Source of the DNA: Azospirillum thiophilum
GTDB lineage: Bacteria; Pseudomonadota; Alphaproteobacteria; Azospirillales; Azospirillaceae
Assembly (NCBI RefSeq): GCF_001305595.1
Contig: NZ_CP012401.1
Span: forward strand, 2,491,001-2,555,000
DNA length: 64,000 bases
Reading direction: 5' to 3'
A model generated the notes under the pieces. It did not search any database. It was not told the origin of the DNA and saw nothing but the letters and a program-made list of their open reading frames with translations. Shown in pieces: positions 8,948 through 19,185 of this stretch. Numbering within the stretch: the stretch's first letter is position 1; each line of letters opens with the position of its first letter. Both the position numbers and the translations under genes were made by a program.

Positions 8948-9652
8948 TCAGCCCCGCAGCAGCCAGTCGCGCATCAGAGCGGTCACCGCCTGAGGCTGCT
9001 CCATCGACGACAGATGGCCGCAATCCTCGATCAACACCAGGCGGGCGCCTGGGATGGCCGCGGCCATCTCCTCGTGGAGGTCGGGCGGGGTCAGGGCGTC
9101 CTGCCGGCCGCAGACGACCAGGGTCGGGCAGGAGATTGCAGGCAGGCCAGGACGGCTGTCGGGACGACCGATGATCGCGTCCTGCTCGCGGGCATAACCG
9201 TCAACGCCGACCCGCTCCATCTGCGCCAGCACCGCGCGGACGAATCCCTCGTCGGCCATGCGGTCGGGGTGGATCAGGCGGGGCAGGGCGGCGCGGATGA
9301 CTTGAGCGTATTTGCCGGCGCGGGCGAGCGCCACCGCCTCGCGTCGCGTCGCGCTCGCCTCCGGCGTATCGGGACGGGCGTTGGTGTCGAGCAGGGCCAG
9401 ACGTTCCACCCGTTCCGGCGCACGCCGCAGGATTTCCAGCGCGACATAGCCACCCATCGACAGGCCGGCGACGGCGAAGCGCTTCGGGGCTGCGGCCAGC
9501 ACGGTGTCCGCCATTCCGCCGATGCTGCTGCACGTGGCCAGTTCGACCACCTTCGGGTCGCAGATTTCGGCGAGATGCCTGACCTGATGATCCCACAGCG
9601 CGGCATCCAGCGGCATGCCGGGCAGCAGGATCAGGGTGGGGCGCGTTGTCAT
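8948..9652 (-). CDS. Alpha/beta-fold hydrolase
   Basis: A 234-residue alpha/beta hydrolase. It has an oxyanion loop (LLPGMPLDAALWD, residues 8-20), the nucleophile elbow GLSMGG, an acid region LVVCGRQDALTPP and a catalytic His in EDCGHLSSMEQP. Members of this group hydrolyse esters, lactones or C-C bonds. It begins 17 bases after the isochorismatase-like gene and is probably co-transcribed with it. The ATG at 9652 has AGGAGAG upstream; the in-frame extension through the neighbour is not real. Confidence 0.82.
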   Translation of the reverse strand: MTTRPTLILLPGMPLDAALWDHQVRHLAEICDPKVVELATCSSIGGMADTVLAAAPKRFAVAGLSMGGYVALEILRRAPERVERLALLDTNARPDTPEASATRREAVALARAGKYAQVIRAALPRLIHPDRMADEGFVRAVLAQMERVGVDGYAREQDAIIGRPDSRPGLPAISCPTLVVCGRQDALTPPDLHEEMAAAIPGARLVLIEDCGHLSSMEQPQAVTALMRDWLLRG

Positions 9653-9669
9653 GCCAAGCTCTCCTACGT

Positions 9670-10215
9670 TCATTTCACCAGCGCGCTGACGACCTTGAAA
9701 ACCGGCGTGCCGGCCCGTTCCATCCATTCGAAAAGCACCATCTCGGTGGTGACGATGGTGACGCCGGCGGCACGCATCCGCTCCAACGCCGCGGCATGGT
9801 TGGCGGGGGTGCGCGACGACACCGCGTCGGCCACCAGATACACCGAACGACCTTGCTGGCGCAGCCCCAGCGCGGTCTGCATCACGCAGACATGGGCCTC
9901 CGTCCCGCACAGCACGATCTGCGGGCGCTTCAGTTCCACGATGGCCGCGTTGAACGCCGGCTCGCCGGTGCAGCCGAAGGTGATCTTCTCGATCACCGGG
10001 GTGCCGACGGGCAACTCGGCGCGCACCGCTTCGATCGTCGGTCCGAGGCCGCGCGGATACTGCTCGGTCACCAGCACCGGCACGGAAAGGGCGGCGGCCG
10101 CCTTCAGCAGCATGCCGGTGTGACGGACGACGCGGCCGGATTCGTGGATGGCCGGCAGCAGACGTTCCTGGACGTCGACCACCACCAGCACCGATTCCTG
10201 GGCATGTAGAATCAT
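9670..10215 (-). CDS. Isochorismatase-family cysteine hydrolase
   Basis: A 181-residue protein of the isochorismatase superfamily with the expected Asp-Lys-Cys triad: Asp in VVVDVQE, Lys in EKITFG and the nucleophile Cys in EAHVCVMQTAL. It resembles the YcaC and ribonuclease-like amidohydrolase branch, so the substrate may be an amide rather than isochorismate. The ATG at 10215 gives the family N-terminus (MILHAQESVLVVVDVQ). It heads a two-gene unit with the alpha/beta hydrolase and diverges from the DEAD-box helicase. Confidence 0.85.
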   Translation of the reverse strand: MILHAQESVLVVVDVQERLLPAIHESGRVVRHTGMLLKAAAALSVPVLVTEQYPRGLGPTIEAVRAELPVGTPVIEKITFGCTGEPAFNAAIVELKRPQIVLCGTEAHVCVMQTALGLRQQGRSVYLVADAVSSRTPANHAAALERMRAAGVTIVTTEMVLFEWMERAGTPVFKVVSALVK

Positions 10216-10377
10216 CGAATGCACTCGACCGTTCGATTTGGGGCGTTGGCCCCGGATCATGGCGTCGGCAATGACCGCGACTCGCGACACCGCCGTCCAG
10301 CACCCTACCGCAGGCTGCCCAATTCGCCAACGCGGCGTGTTTTCACGCCTATTTTCGGGATGGGAACATCGCATCTA

Positions 10378-10405
10378 TTGACATGCAGCCATGACTTCCT
10401 ATTCT
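10378..10405 (+). promoter_or_regulatory. Sigma-70-type promoter for the DEAD-box helicase
   Basis: TTGACA (10378-10383) and TATTCT (10400-10405) are separated by 16 bases, close to the vegetative consensus. Transcription would begin near 10412, which supports translation from the ATG at 10472 rather than the upstream in-frame ATG at 10391 that overlaps this promoter. Confidence 0.6.
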
Positions 10406-10471
10406 TCGGCCCTATCCAGGCATCGAGCGTTGCCCGCTCGATTTGCGCACTCCAGAACAGAAACAGGTTGG

Positions 10472-12052
<1,581 letters not shown>

Positions 12053-12056
12053 GACC

Positions 12057-12299
12057 GTGCAGACCATCTTCGTCATGGTCAAATGCGATCTCGGCAAGGC
12101 CTATGAGGTCGCTGATCAGGCCGTCCAGTTGATCGAACAGGTGTCGGAAGTGCATTCCATTTCCGGGCAATACGACCTGCTGATGAAGTGCTACCTGAAG
12201 CAGGACGATGACATCGGCCGTTTCGTGACCGAGCATGTGCAGACCCTGCCGGGAGTGCGTGATACCTTCACGCTGATCGCATACAAGGCCTTCGCATAG
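12057..12299 (+). CDS. Stand-alone Lrp/AsnC ligand-binding (RAM) domain protein
   Basis: An 80-residue protein consisting only of the RAM or AsnC_trans_reg fold (FVMVKCDLGKAYEVAD, VHSISGQYDLLMKC, VRDTFTLIAYKAF). It lacks the helix-turn-helix of Lrp/AsnC regulators. Such proteins form ring oligomers that bind amino acids. The GTG start at 12057 has GGAGGG upstream; an internal ATG at 12075 would cut into the first strand. It lies 4 bases after the helicase gene, so it is probably co-translated. Its regulatory partner is unknown. Confidence 0.85.
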   Translation: MQTIFVMVKCDLGKAYEVADQAVQLIEQVSEVHSISGQYDLLMKCYLKQDDDIGRFVTEHVQTLPGVRDTFTLIAYKAFA

Positions 12300-12317
12300 G
12301 GTTCTGAGATTTCGGAT

Positions 12318-12353
12318 GAAGAAGGCCGGGCAGTTTGCCCGGCCTTCTTCTTT
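12318..12353 (+). terminator. Rho-independent terminator after the RAM-domain gene
   Basis: A perfect 15-bp stem (12318-12332 with 12336-12350) with a 3-base loop GTT and a short TTT tail. It is one of the strongest hairpins in the window and also separates the convergent ModE-like gene. Confidence 0.85.
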
Positions 12354-12397
12354 GGACGCAAGGACAAGGTCGGGCCGTGCTCGGCTGGCGATGCTGC

Positions 12398-12817
12398 CTA
12401 TTCCTCCGTGGCGCATCCCGGCTTCAATCCCGGGTCTTTGGCAAAGCCGCCGTCATCGGCCTGCTTGTCGGTGCGATAGTCCGGGTTGATCCCTTCCGCC
12501 AGAGCGGCCAAGCGGTGGGCGGTGGCAACGCGGGCTTCGCGTTCCACGGCGCGGTAATGGTCGATCACCTGCTCGCCGAAGGCGGTCAGCACGGTGCCGC
12601 CGCCATGCTTGCCGCCGACCGCGGCGCTCACCACTGGTTCGCGGAAGATGCGGTTGAGATCGTCCACCAGCAGCCAAGCCCGACGGTAGGACATGCCCAA
12701 CGCCCGCCCGGCCGCGGAGATGGAGCCGGTCTCGCGTATCCGTTCCAGCAGCATGATCTTACCGGGGCCGACAGAGCCGCCACTGTCGAAATCGATGCGA
12801 ATCCGCATGCGGGTCAT
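12398..12817 (-). CDS. ModE-like winged-helix regulator (DNA-binding domain only)
   Basis: A 139-residue protein whose core (GPGKIMLLERIRETGSIS, AGRALGMSYRRAWLLVDD, GGGTVLTAFGEQVI) is the N-terminal LysR-like winged helix of the molybdate regulator ModE. No molbindin domain follows, so it probably does not sense molybdate the way E. coli ModE does. The ATG at 12817 was chosen because it gives the usual basic N-terminus; in-frame ATGs further upstream overlap the neighbouring gene. It follows the PLP lyase gene by 16 bases. The short tail is charged and holds one cysteine. Confidence 0.8.
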   Translation of the reverse strand: MTRMRIRIDFDSGGSVGPGKIMLLERIRETGSISAAGRALGMSYRRAWLLVDDLNRIFREPVVSAAVGGKHGGGTVLTAFGEQVIDHYRAVEREARVATAHRLAALAEGINPDYRTDKQADDGGFAKDPGLKPGCATEE

Positions 12818-12833
12818 GGCTGCGCCTTCCTTC

Positions 12834-13958
12834 TCAACGCTCGGCGGAGGCGAGGCCATCACCGCTCCATGCACCGGTTCGGAAGAATTCATCGATCCGG
12901 GCGATCCACGGATCGATGTCCAGCCCCGAAGCCGCCAGCCAGTCGCGGTTGAAGTAGGTGCCCATGTAACGGTCGCCCGGATCGCAGATCAGGGTGGCGA
13001 CGCTGCCCTGCCGGCCGTTGCGCATCATGCCGGCGATCAACTCGATGGCGCCGACCAGATTCGTGCCGGTGGAGCCACCGCAGGCGCGGCCCAGCCGGTT
13101 GCGCAGTGCCCAGACCGCGGCGATGCTCGCGGCATCGGGCACGCGGATCATCCGGTCGATCACCGTCGGCTGGAAGGAGGGTTCGACCGTCGGGCGCCCG
13201 ATTCCCTCGATGCCGGAACCGCGGCCGACATCGGCCTTCGGGTTGTCGTCGCGGAAGCCCTCGAAGAAGGCCGAATGCTCCGGATCGGCCACGCACACCC
13301 GCGTCGGCAGCCGGCGATAGCGCACATAGCGCCCCATGGTGGCGGAGGTGCCGCCGGTTCCGGCGCCGCAGACGATCCAGTCCGGCACCGGGTGCGGTTC
13401 CTGGGCAAGCTGTTCGAAGATCGATTGGGCGATGTTGTTGTTGCCGCGCCAGTCGGTGGCGCGCTCGGCATAGGTGAATTGGTCCATGAAATGGCCGGCG
13501 CAGTCCTGGGCCAACCGTTGCGCTTCGGCGCAGACCTCCGATGCTCGCTCCACCATATGGCAGCGGCCGCCATAGAACTCGATCTGCGCGATCTTGGCGG
13601 GGGAGGTATTGCGCGGCACCACCGCGACGAAGGGCAGCCCGAGCAACTGGGCGAAATAGGCCTCGGAAACCGCGGTGGAACCAGACGAGGCCTCGATCAC
13701 CGTCGTCCCGTCACGCACCCAGCCGTTGCAGATCGCATAGAGGAACAGCGACCGCGCCAGCCGGTGCTTCAGGCTGCCGGTCGGGTGGGTCGACTCGTCC
13801 TTCAGGTACAGCGTGATCCCTTGGGCGGCCGGGATTGGCAGCCGCAGCAGATGGGTGTCTGCGGAACGGTTCACATCCGCTTCGATGCGCCGCAGCGCCT
13901 CGTCGAGCCAGCCCCGGCGGGTGGTGGTTGCGGCTGCTGCGGGGAGGGGGGTGCTCAT
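12834..13958 (-). CDS. PLP-dependent cysteine synthase-family lyase
   Basis: A 374-residue fold-type II PLP enzyme. The cofactor lysine is in [10 protein letters not shown] (about residue 64). The substrate loop is [13 protein letters not shown] and the phosphate-binding glycine loop is [15 protein letters not shown]. It resembles cysteine synthases but is longer, and its C-terminal part ([14 protein letters not shown]) recalls Cds1-type L-cysteine desulfhydrases. It either makes cysteine or releases sulfide from it. The ModE-like regulator gene follows and may control it. Confidence 0.82.
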   Translation of the reverse strand: MSTPLPAAAATTTRRGWLDEALRRIEADVNRSADTHLLRLPIPAAQGITLYLKDESTHPTGSLKHRLARSLFLYAICNGWVRDGTTVIEASSGSTAVSEAYFAQLLGLPFVAVVPRNTSPAKIAQIEFYGGRCHMVERASEVCAEAQRLAQDCAGHFMDQFTYAERATDWRGNNNIAQSIFEQLAQEPHPVPDWIVCGAGTGGTSATMGRYVRYRRLPTRVCVADPEHSAFFEGFRDDNPKADVGRGSGIEGIGRPTVEPSFQPTVIDRMIRVPDAASIAAVWALRNRLGRACGGSTGTNLVGAIELIAGMMRNGRQGSVATLICDPGDRYMGTYFNRDWLAASGLDIDPWIARIDEFFRTGAWSGDGLASAER

Positions 13959-14048
13959 GGAATCCTGTCCGGCGTTTGGCTGTGGTCATCCATAGCGCGG
14001 ATCGTCGCGGATTGCATCCGGCGCGGCACCTCCCTTGCCGCATGTCCT

Positions 14049-15737
14049 TCACCCCTGCCGGACGCGGGCGACGAAGGCGGACACCTCGGTCAGCATGCGG
14101 TCGGCGCGCTCGCCCATCTTGCGGGCCGCGGATGCGACCTCCGCGGAGGCTTGGCCGGTGGCGGTGGCGTGGCTGCACACCATGCTCAGGCTGTTCGACA
14201 CCGACGTGACTCCCTGCGCCGCCTCGTTGACGTTCTGGCTGATGTCGCGGGTTGCGGCACCCTGCTCCTCGATGGCGGCGGAGATGCTCGAGGCGACGTC
14301 GTTCACCGTCTCGATGACGCCGCCGACCCCGCGCATCGCCTCGACCACCGAGGCGGTGGCGTCGGTCATCGCGGAAATCTGGGCCTGGACGTCGTCGGTC
14401 GCCTTGGCCGTCTGGTTGGCGAGATTCTTCACCTCGCTCGCCACCACGGCGAACCCCTTGCCGGCCTCGCCGGCGCGGGCCGCTTCGATGGTGGCATTCA
14501 GCGCCAGCAGGTTGGTCTGCTCGGCGATGGAACGGATCAGGTCGACCACTTCCACCGTGCGGCGGGCGACGTCGTCCAACTGTTCGATCAGCGCATAGGT
14601 GCGGCGCACATCCTCCAAGGCCCGGGCCGAACCGGAGGTCGATTCGGCGATCTGCTGGGCGATCTCCCGGATGGAGGCGGCCAACTCCTCGGTGGCGCCG
14701 GCCACCGCCTGCACGTTGCCGGAGGTGGTTTCAGCGGCACCGGCGGCGCTGCCCATCAGGCGGGTGGTCTGTTCGGCGCCGCTGCTCATGGCGCCGGAGG
14801 TGTGGGTCAGCTGACCGGCGGATTCGGCGACGCTGCGAACCATCGCCCCGACGCTGCTCTCGAACTCGTCGGCCAAGCGGGCCATGGCGACGCGCCGTGC
14901 CTGCTCGGCCTCCTGCTCCAGCGCGGCATGGCGCCGGCGCAACTCCTCGGCCTCGATCGCGCTGAGGCGGAGCGTTTCGACAGAGCGGGCGAGCGCACCG
15001 ACCTCGTCGCCGCGGGCGGTACCGGCCACTTCGGTGCCGAGTTCGCCCCTGGCGATGCGGTCGGTGGCGTTGCCGATGGAGTCCAACCCCTTGGAGATGC
15101 GCGTGACCAGCCGGAAACCGACCAGCCCAAGCAGCAGCGCGGTGATCAGAGTGACAGCCAGCGTCTCGATCAGCGTCCGCTGGAAGGCGGCGTCGACGTC
15201 ATCGATATAGACGCCCGTGCCGATCATCCAGCCCCAGGGCTCGAAGATCGCGGCCAGCGCCAGCTTCGGCATCGGTTCGGCGCCGCCGGCCTTGGGGAAA
15301 TTGTAGATCAGGAAGCCGTCGCCGCTGCGGGCCGAGTCGATCAGTCCGCGGATCACCAGCACCCCGTTGCTGTCCTTGAAGTCGGCCAGCTTGCGGGTGC
15401 CCTCCAGGTCGGGGCGCACCCCGTGGAACATGTTGGTGCCATCGAAGAGATAGCCGAACATATACTCGTTGCCGAAATAGCGGATTGCACGAAGTTCGCC
15501 TTTGGCGCGGCTCTGCGCCTCCTCCCGGCTGAACTCGCCCTTGGCGACGCGCGCTTCGTAGGCCTGCATGATAGACAGCGACGTCTGCACCACCGCCTGG
15601 ATCGAGTTGCGGTAACCCTCGACCATCGTCGTGCGCTTCGACGTTGCCGACCAGATGCCGGCCGCAAGGATGGCGACGAGAAAAAGCCCCTGAAGGATCA
15701 AGAGCTTTGCCTTGATGCTGTGAAGTCTGAAGATCAT
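14049..15737 (-). CDS. Methyl-accepting chemotaxis protein with Cache sensor
   Basis: A 562-residue chemoreceptor. Residues about 10-30 form the first membrane segment. A periplasmic single-Cache domain follows ([33 protein letters not shown]), then a second membrane segment near 190-210, a HAMP linker and a long cytoplasmic coiled coil. The coiled coil includes the hairpin tip ([23 protein letters not shown] is typical). It signals to CheA and CheW. Single-Cache receptors of this type commonly bind small organic acids. The ATG at 15737 gives the short basic N-terminus expected before the first membrane helix. No che genes are nearby, as is usual for dispersed receptors. Confidence 0.92.
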   Translation of the reverse strand: MIFRLHSIKAKLLILQGLFLVAILAAGIWSATSKRTTMVEGYRNSIQAVVQTSLSIMQAYEARVAKGEFSREEAQSRAKGELRAIRYFGNEYMFGYLFDGTNMFHGVRPDLEGTRKLADFKDSNGVLVIRGLIDSARSGDGFLIYNFPKAGGAEPMPKLALAAIFEPWGWMIGTGVYIDDVDAAFQRTLIETLAVTLITALLLGLVGFRLVTRISKGLDSIGNATDRIARGELGTEVAGTARGDEVGALARSVETLRLSAIEAEELRRRHAALEQEAEQARRVAMARLADEFESSVGAMVRSVAESAGQLTHTSGAMSSGAEQTTRLMGSAAGAAETTSGNVQAVAGATEELAASIREIAQQIAESTSGSARALEDVRRTYALIEQLDDVARRTVEVVDLIRSIAEQTNLLALNATIEAARAGEAGKGFAVVASEVKNLANQTAKATDDVQAQISAMTDATASVVEAMRGVGGVIETVNDVASSISAAIEEQGAATRDISQNVNEAAQGVTSVSNSLSMVCSHATATGQASAEVASAARKMGERADRMLTEVSAFVARVRQG

Positions 15738-15980
15738 TGCCCGTCTTCCCCCGCATCCGCACCACACGCCTCCGCCGCCGTCGGGGAGAGGGCGTCGACT
15801 CGCGGCCGGTTGCATCAATTAAAAAATACTAATGTAAAGCGGATTCGATACTGGACTATGACCGGTAAGTCCAATCTCTAATGCGCGCTTAGGATTAATC
15901 CGAATGGGCGTCTTGCCGGTTGTTGCCATCCGGCAACCACGGGGTTACGTCCGATGGGGAAGTCTGGCAGGATGCCAAGC

Positions 15981-16712
15981 ATGACGCTCATCGCCTATCC
16001 GCTGTCGGGAGCGCTGCCCGACATTCGCCCGGCGCGCCCGACGCGCGACTGGATCGACGCCTTGCCGGAGCAGTACGGCTACCGCTGCCTGCCGCTCAAC
16101 ATCGCCAGCATGCATGGGTGGGAAGTCTGCTGCCCGGTGCGGGCCACCGCCGTTTGGGACGGCGGCACCGGCGTCGACGCCATCCGCATCACGGCGGACG
16201 CACCCCATCCGCTGCTGCCGGCCAGCCATTTCGGTAGCGGCGTGCTGACATTCCACGTTGCGGCGCTGTTCCGCACGCCGCCGGGCGTCAACCTGATGGT
16301 CACCGGGCCGCTGAACCACCCGAAACACGGCATCGTTGGGCTATCGGGCATCATCGAGACCGACTGGTCGCCCTATCCCTTCACCATGAATTGGAAGTTC
16401 ACCGCACCCGATGTGCCGGTCACCTGGGAGAAGGGCGAACCCTTCGCCCACCTGATGCCGGTCCAGCGCGGTCTGGTGGAGAGCCTGACGCCCGAGGTCC
16501 GCGACCTGGACGGCGATCCGGAAACGGCGGCGCAGTACCGGGCCTGGGCCGAGTCGCGCAGCCGCTTCAACACCGACCTGAAGACCCCCGGAAGCACGGC
16601 AGCCCAAGAACGCTGGCAAAAAGGCTATTACCGTGGCCGCCAGCCGGACGGCGGCGACGGCCCGCCCGACCATGAGATCAAGGTCAGGCCGAAGCCCTTT
16701 CCCAACCGGTAA
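15981..16712 (+). CDS. DUF6065-like protein of unknown function
   Basis: A 243-residue soluble protein without signal peptide or membrane segment. It resembles the family annotated as DUF6065. Features that stand out are an N-terminal DWIDALPEQYGYRCLPL, a central hydrophobic FHVAALFRTPPGVNLMVTGP, and a basic, Gly/Pro-rich C-terminus. An AGGA site lies 8 bases before the ATG at 15981, which I prefer to in-frame ATGs at 15954 and 15972. Function is unknown. Relatives I recall are sometimes near methyltransferases or glycan genes, but here it stands alone. Confidence 0.6.
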   Translation: MTLIAYPLSGALPDIRPARPTRDWIDALPEQYGYRCLPLNIASMHGWEVCCPVRATAVWDGGTGVDAIRITADAPHPLLPASHFGSGVLTFHVAALFRTPPGVNLMVTGPLNHPKHGIVGLSGIIETDWSPYPFTMNWKFTAPDVPVTWEKGEPFAHLMPVQRGLVESLTPEVRDLDGDPETAAQYRAWAESRSRFNTDLKTPGSTAAQERWQKGYYRGRQPDGGDGPPDHEIKVRPKPFPNR

Positions 16713-16730
16713 ATCCCTAAAAGCAGCGCT

Positions 16731-17378
16731 TTACAGCGTGTCCTGAATGCTGCGCACGAACTCCGGCAGACCAACTTGACGGCGGCGGCGCAGCCGTTCC
16801 GCGTGCAGGATCGACGCGACCGCGGCGATGCTCTCGTCGACGTCGCTGTTGACGATGACGTAGTCGTATTCCGGCCAGTGGCTGATCTCGTTGGAGGCCT
16901 TGGCCATGCGGTTGGCGATGACCTCTTCAGAATCCTGGCCACGGCCGCGCAGGCGGCGTTCCAACTCCGTTACCGACGGTGGCAGTACGAAGACGCTGAC
17001 CAGATCGTCGCGGGCATTCTGCGCCAGCTGTTGCGCGCCCTGCCAGTCGATGGCGAACAGCACGTCGCGGCCGGCCCCCAGCGCATCCTCCACCGCCATG
17101 CGCGGCGTGCCGTAGCAGTTGCCGAAGACGCGGGCATGTTCCAGCAGGTCTCCGCTCTCGGCCATGCGGTCGAAGCGCTGCTGGTCGATGAAGTGATAGT
17201 CCTGCCCTTCGATCTCGCCCGGCCGCATCATCCGCGTGGTGACCGACACGGACATGGTGATGCCGGTATCGCGCTCGAGCAGGCCGCGGGCAATGGTCGT
17301 CTTGCCGGCGCCGGACGGGGAGGACAGCACCAGCATGAAACCGCGCCGGTGGATGAGGGATGAAGTGGTCGGGGCCAT
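16731..17378 (-). CDS. gmk: Guanylate kinase
   Basis: A 215-residue kinase converting GMP and ATP to GDP and ADP. The P-loop SSPSGAGKTT lies near residues 19-28. The GMP-binding motif is SVTTRMMRPGE followed by DYHFID, and the lid region contains RRLRGRGQDSEEVIANRM. The ATG at 17378 gives a short N-terminal extension typical of alphaproteobacteria. It starts 5 bases after the yicC stop; this yicC-gmk pairing is widely conserved. Confidence 0.95.
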   Translation of the reverse strand: MAPTTSSLIHRRGFMLVLSSPSGAGKTTIARGLLERDTGITMSVSVTTRMMRPGEIEGQDYHFIDQQRFDRMAESGDLLEHARVFGNCYGTPRMAVEDALGAGRDVLFAIDWQGAQQLAQNARDDLVSVFVLPPSVTELERRLRGRGQDSEEVIANRMAKASNEISHWPEYDYVIVNSDVDESIAAVASILHAERLRRRRQVGLPEFVRSIQDTL

Positions 17379-17383
17379 GGCGA

Positions 17384-18280
17384 TCACTCGATGTTTTGGA
17401 CCTGCTCGCGAAGCTGCTCGATCGAGGCCTTCAGCGAGAGGCCGATGCGGGTCAGTTCGACGTCGGCCGATTTGGAGCACAGGGTGTTGGCCTCGCGGTT
17501 GAATTCCTGGCACAGGAAGTCGAATCGGCGGCCGATGGCGCCGCCCTCCGCCATCAGGTCGCGGGCGGCGCGGATGTGGGCGCGCAGCCGATCCAGTTCC
17601 TCCCGCACGTCGGCCTTGCCGATCAGGATGGCGGCTTCCTGGGCGAGCCGTTCCTCGGGCAAGGCCGGGAAGGATCCCAGGATCGCGGTGACCTGGGCTC
17701 GCAGCTTCTCGCGCAGCGCCTCGGGCTGGGTCGAAGCGCAGGCCGACGCGGCATCGACCAGCCGGGCGACCTCGTCGAGATGGCCGTTCAGCACTTCTGC
17801 GATGCGGTTGCCCTCGGCGATGCGGTTGACGACGAGTTGGTCAATCAGCTTGGCGAGGTCGATCTTGATCGCCGCTTCGACGCGCTCACGCGCCTCGGTC
17901 TGATCCTCTTCCACCGGTTCGATGATGCCGCGGATGGCCAGCAGCGAATCCAGACGTGGCGGCGCCGCACCGGCCCCCTCGATCTCGCGGGCGAGTTCCA
18001 GCACCTGGGTCAGAAGCACGCGGTTGATGCGCAGTTGCGACACGTCCTGGGCACGATTGACGGTTAGCGTCAGATTGACGTTGCCGCGCGCCAGCCGCTT
18101 CGGCAGGTCGGCGCGGGCCGCCGCCTCGATGCTATCGAAACCCGACGGCAGGCGGCAGCGCAGGTCGAGGCTGCGGCCGTTGACGCTCTTGGCCTCGAAG
18201 GTCCAGGAATAGCCGTCGCCGTGCCCGTCGACTCGTGCGAATCCGGTCATGCTGGCTATGACGGGGCGATGGGCGGGCAA
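17384..18280 (-). CDS. yicC: YicC-family endoribonuclease
   Basis: A 298-residue protein with the family's N-terminus (IASMTGFARVDG) and C-terminus (SADVELTRIGLSLKASIEQLREQVQNIE). YicC proteins are RNA-binding endoribonucleases that form rings and influence small-RNA and mRNA turnover. The start is debatable. The TTG at 18280 has GAGG upstream and gives the normal few residues before the conserved SMTGFAR, while the ATG at 18250 would start exactly at MTGFAR. It is co-transcribed with gmk. Confidence 0.9.
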   Translation of the reverse strand: MPAHRPVIASMTGFARVDGHGDGYSWTFEAKSVNGRSLDLRCRLPSGFDSIEAAARADLPKRLARGNVNLTLTVNRAQDVSQLRINRVLLTQVLELAREIEGAGAAPPRLDSLLAIRGIIEPVEEDQTEARERVEAAIKIDLAKLIDQLVVNRIAEGNRIAEVLNGHLDEVARLVDAASACASTQPEALREKLRAQVTAILGSFPALPEERLAQEAAILIGKADVREELDRLRAHIRAARDLMAEGGAIGRRFDFLCQEFNREANTLCSKSADVELTRIGLSLKASIEQLREQVQNIE

Positions 18281-18390
18281 GGCGGCCTCATTTTAAAAGC
18301 GGTGTCGGATTTGCGGAGCTTATAAACTCGACAGTACCCGACAACAAGCTCCGGCACCATCCGGCAACTGGCGGACAGGGCAGAGGTTCC

Positions 18391-19152
18391 ATGAAGCAGC
18401 CGCGTTCCATCGTCATCACCGGTGCCTCCAGCGGTATCGGCGAAGCACTTGCCGTTCTCTATGCCGCCCCGGGCGTGGCCCTGGCACTGACCGGCCGCGA
18501 CTCCGCGCGGCTGGAGGAGGTGGCGGCACGCTGTCGTGTCGCCGGGGCGCATGTCGCTGTGGCGACCGTCGATGTGACCGACCGGGCGGCGATGGCGGAC
18601 TGGTTGCAGCGAATCGATGCCGGCACGCCTGTCGATCTCCTGATCGCCAATGCCGGAATGTCGGCCGGCACCGGAGCCGGCGGCGAGACGGAGGAACAGG
18701 CGCGCCGCATCCTGGCCGTCAATATCGACGGCGTGCTCAACAGCATCCATCCGCTGCTGCCGACGATGCGTGCGCGGGGGCGGGGACAGATCGCCCTGAT
18801 GGCCTCGCTCGCCGGGTTCCGCGGCCTGCCAGGTGCGCCGGCCTATTGCGCCAGCAAGGCGATGGTGCGGGTCTACGGCGAGGCACTGCGCGGCGATCTG
18901 GCCGAAGCGGGAATTCGCGTGTCGGTGATCTGCCCGGGATTCGTCAAGAGCAGGATGACGGCGGTCAACCGTTTCCCCATGCCTTTCCTGATGGAGACGG
19001 CGGACGCCGCCCTGGTCATCCGCCGCGGGCTGGAGCGCAACGCCGCACGGATCGCCTTCCCCTGGCCGATGATGACCGCGGTCTGGCTCTTGGCGCTGCT
19101 GCCGCCGGCCTGGGCCGACCGGCTGCTGCGGCAGGCGCCCCGCAAGTCCTGA
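18391..19152 (+). CDS. Short-chain dehydrogenase/reductase
   Basis: A 253-residue classical SDR. The NAD(P) loop TGASSGIG is at residues 11-18, NAG at about 89, and the catalytic pair is YCASK near 151-155. A hydrophobic C-terminal segment (AFPWPMMTAVWLLALLPPAW) suggests membrane association, as in DltE/YqjQ-like SDRs. The substrate is unknown. The ATG has AGAGG upstream. It is convergent with the EAL-like gene. Confidence 0.87.
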   Translation: MKQPRSIVITGASSGIGEALAVLYAAPGVALALTGRDSARLEEVAARCRVAGAHVAVATVDVTDRAAMADWLQRIDAGTPVDLLIANAGMSAGTGAGGETEEQARRILAVNIDGVLNSIHPLLPTMRARGRGQIALMASLAGFRGLPGAPAYCASKAMVRVYGEALRGDLAEAGIRVSVICPGFVKSRMTAVNRFPMPFLMETADAALVIRRGLERNAARIAFPWPMMTAVWLLALLPPAWADRLLRQAPRKS

Positions 19153-19185
19153 AACCGTAATCTCTGACCCTGACTGGGCCGGGCG

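Noticed and set aside
12693..15881. A 1062-codon plus-strand open frame
   Set aside because: It is antisense to the PLP lyase and chemoreceptor genes; the product is His/Gly/Asp-rich noise typical of antisense frames.
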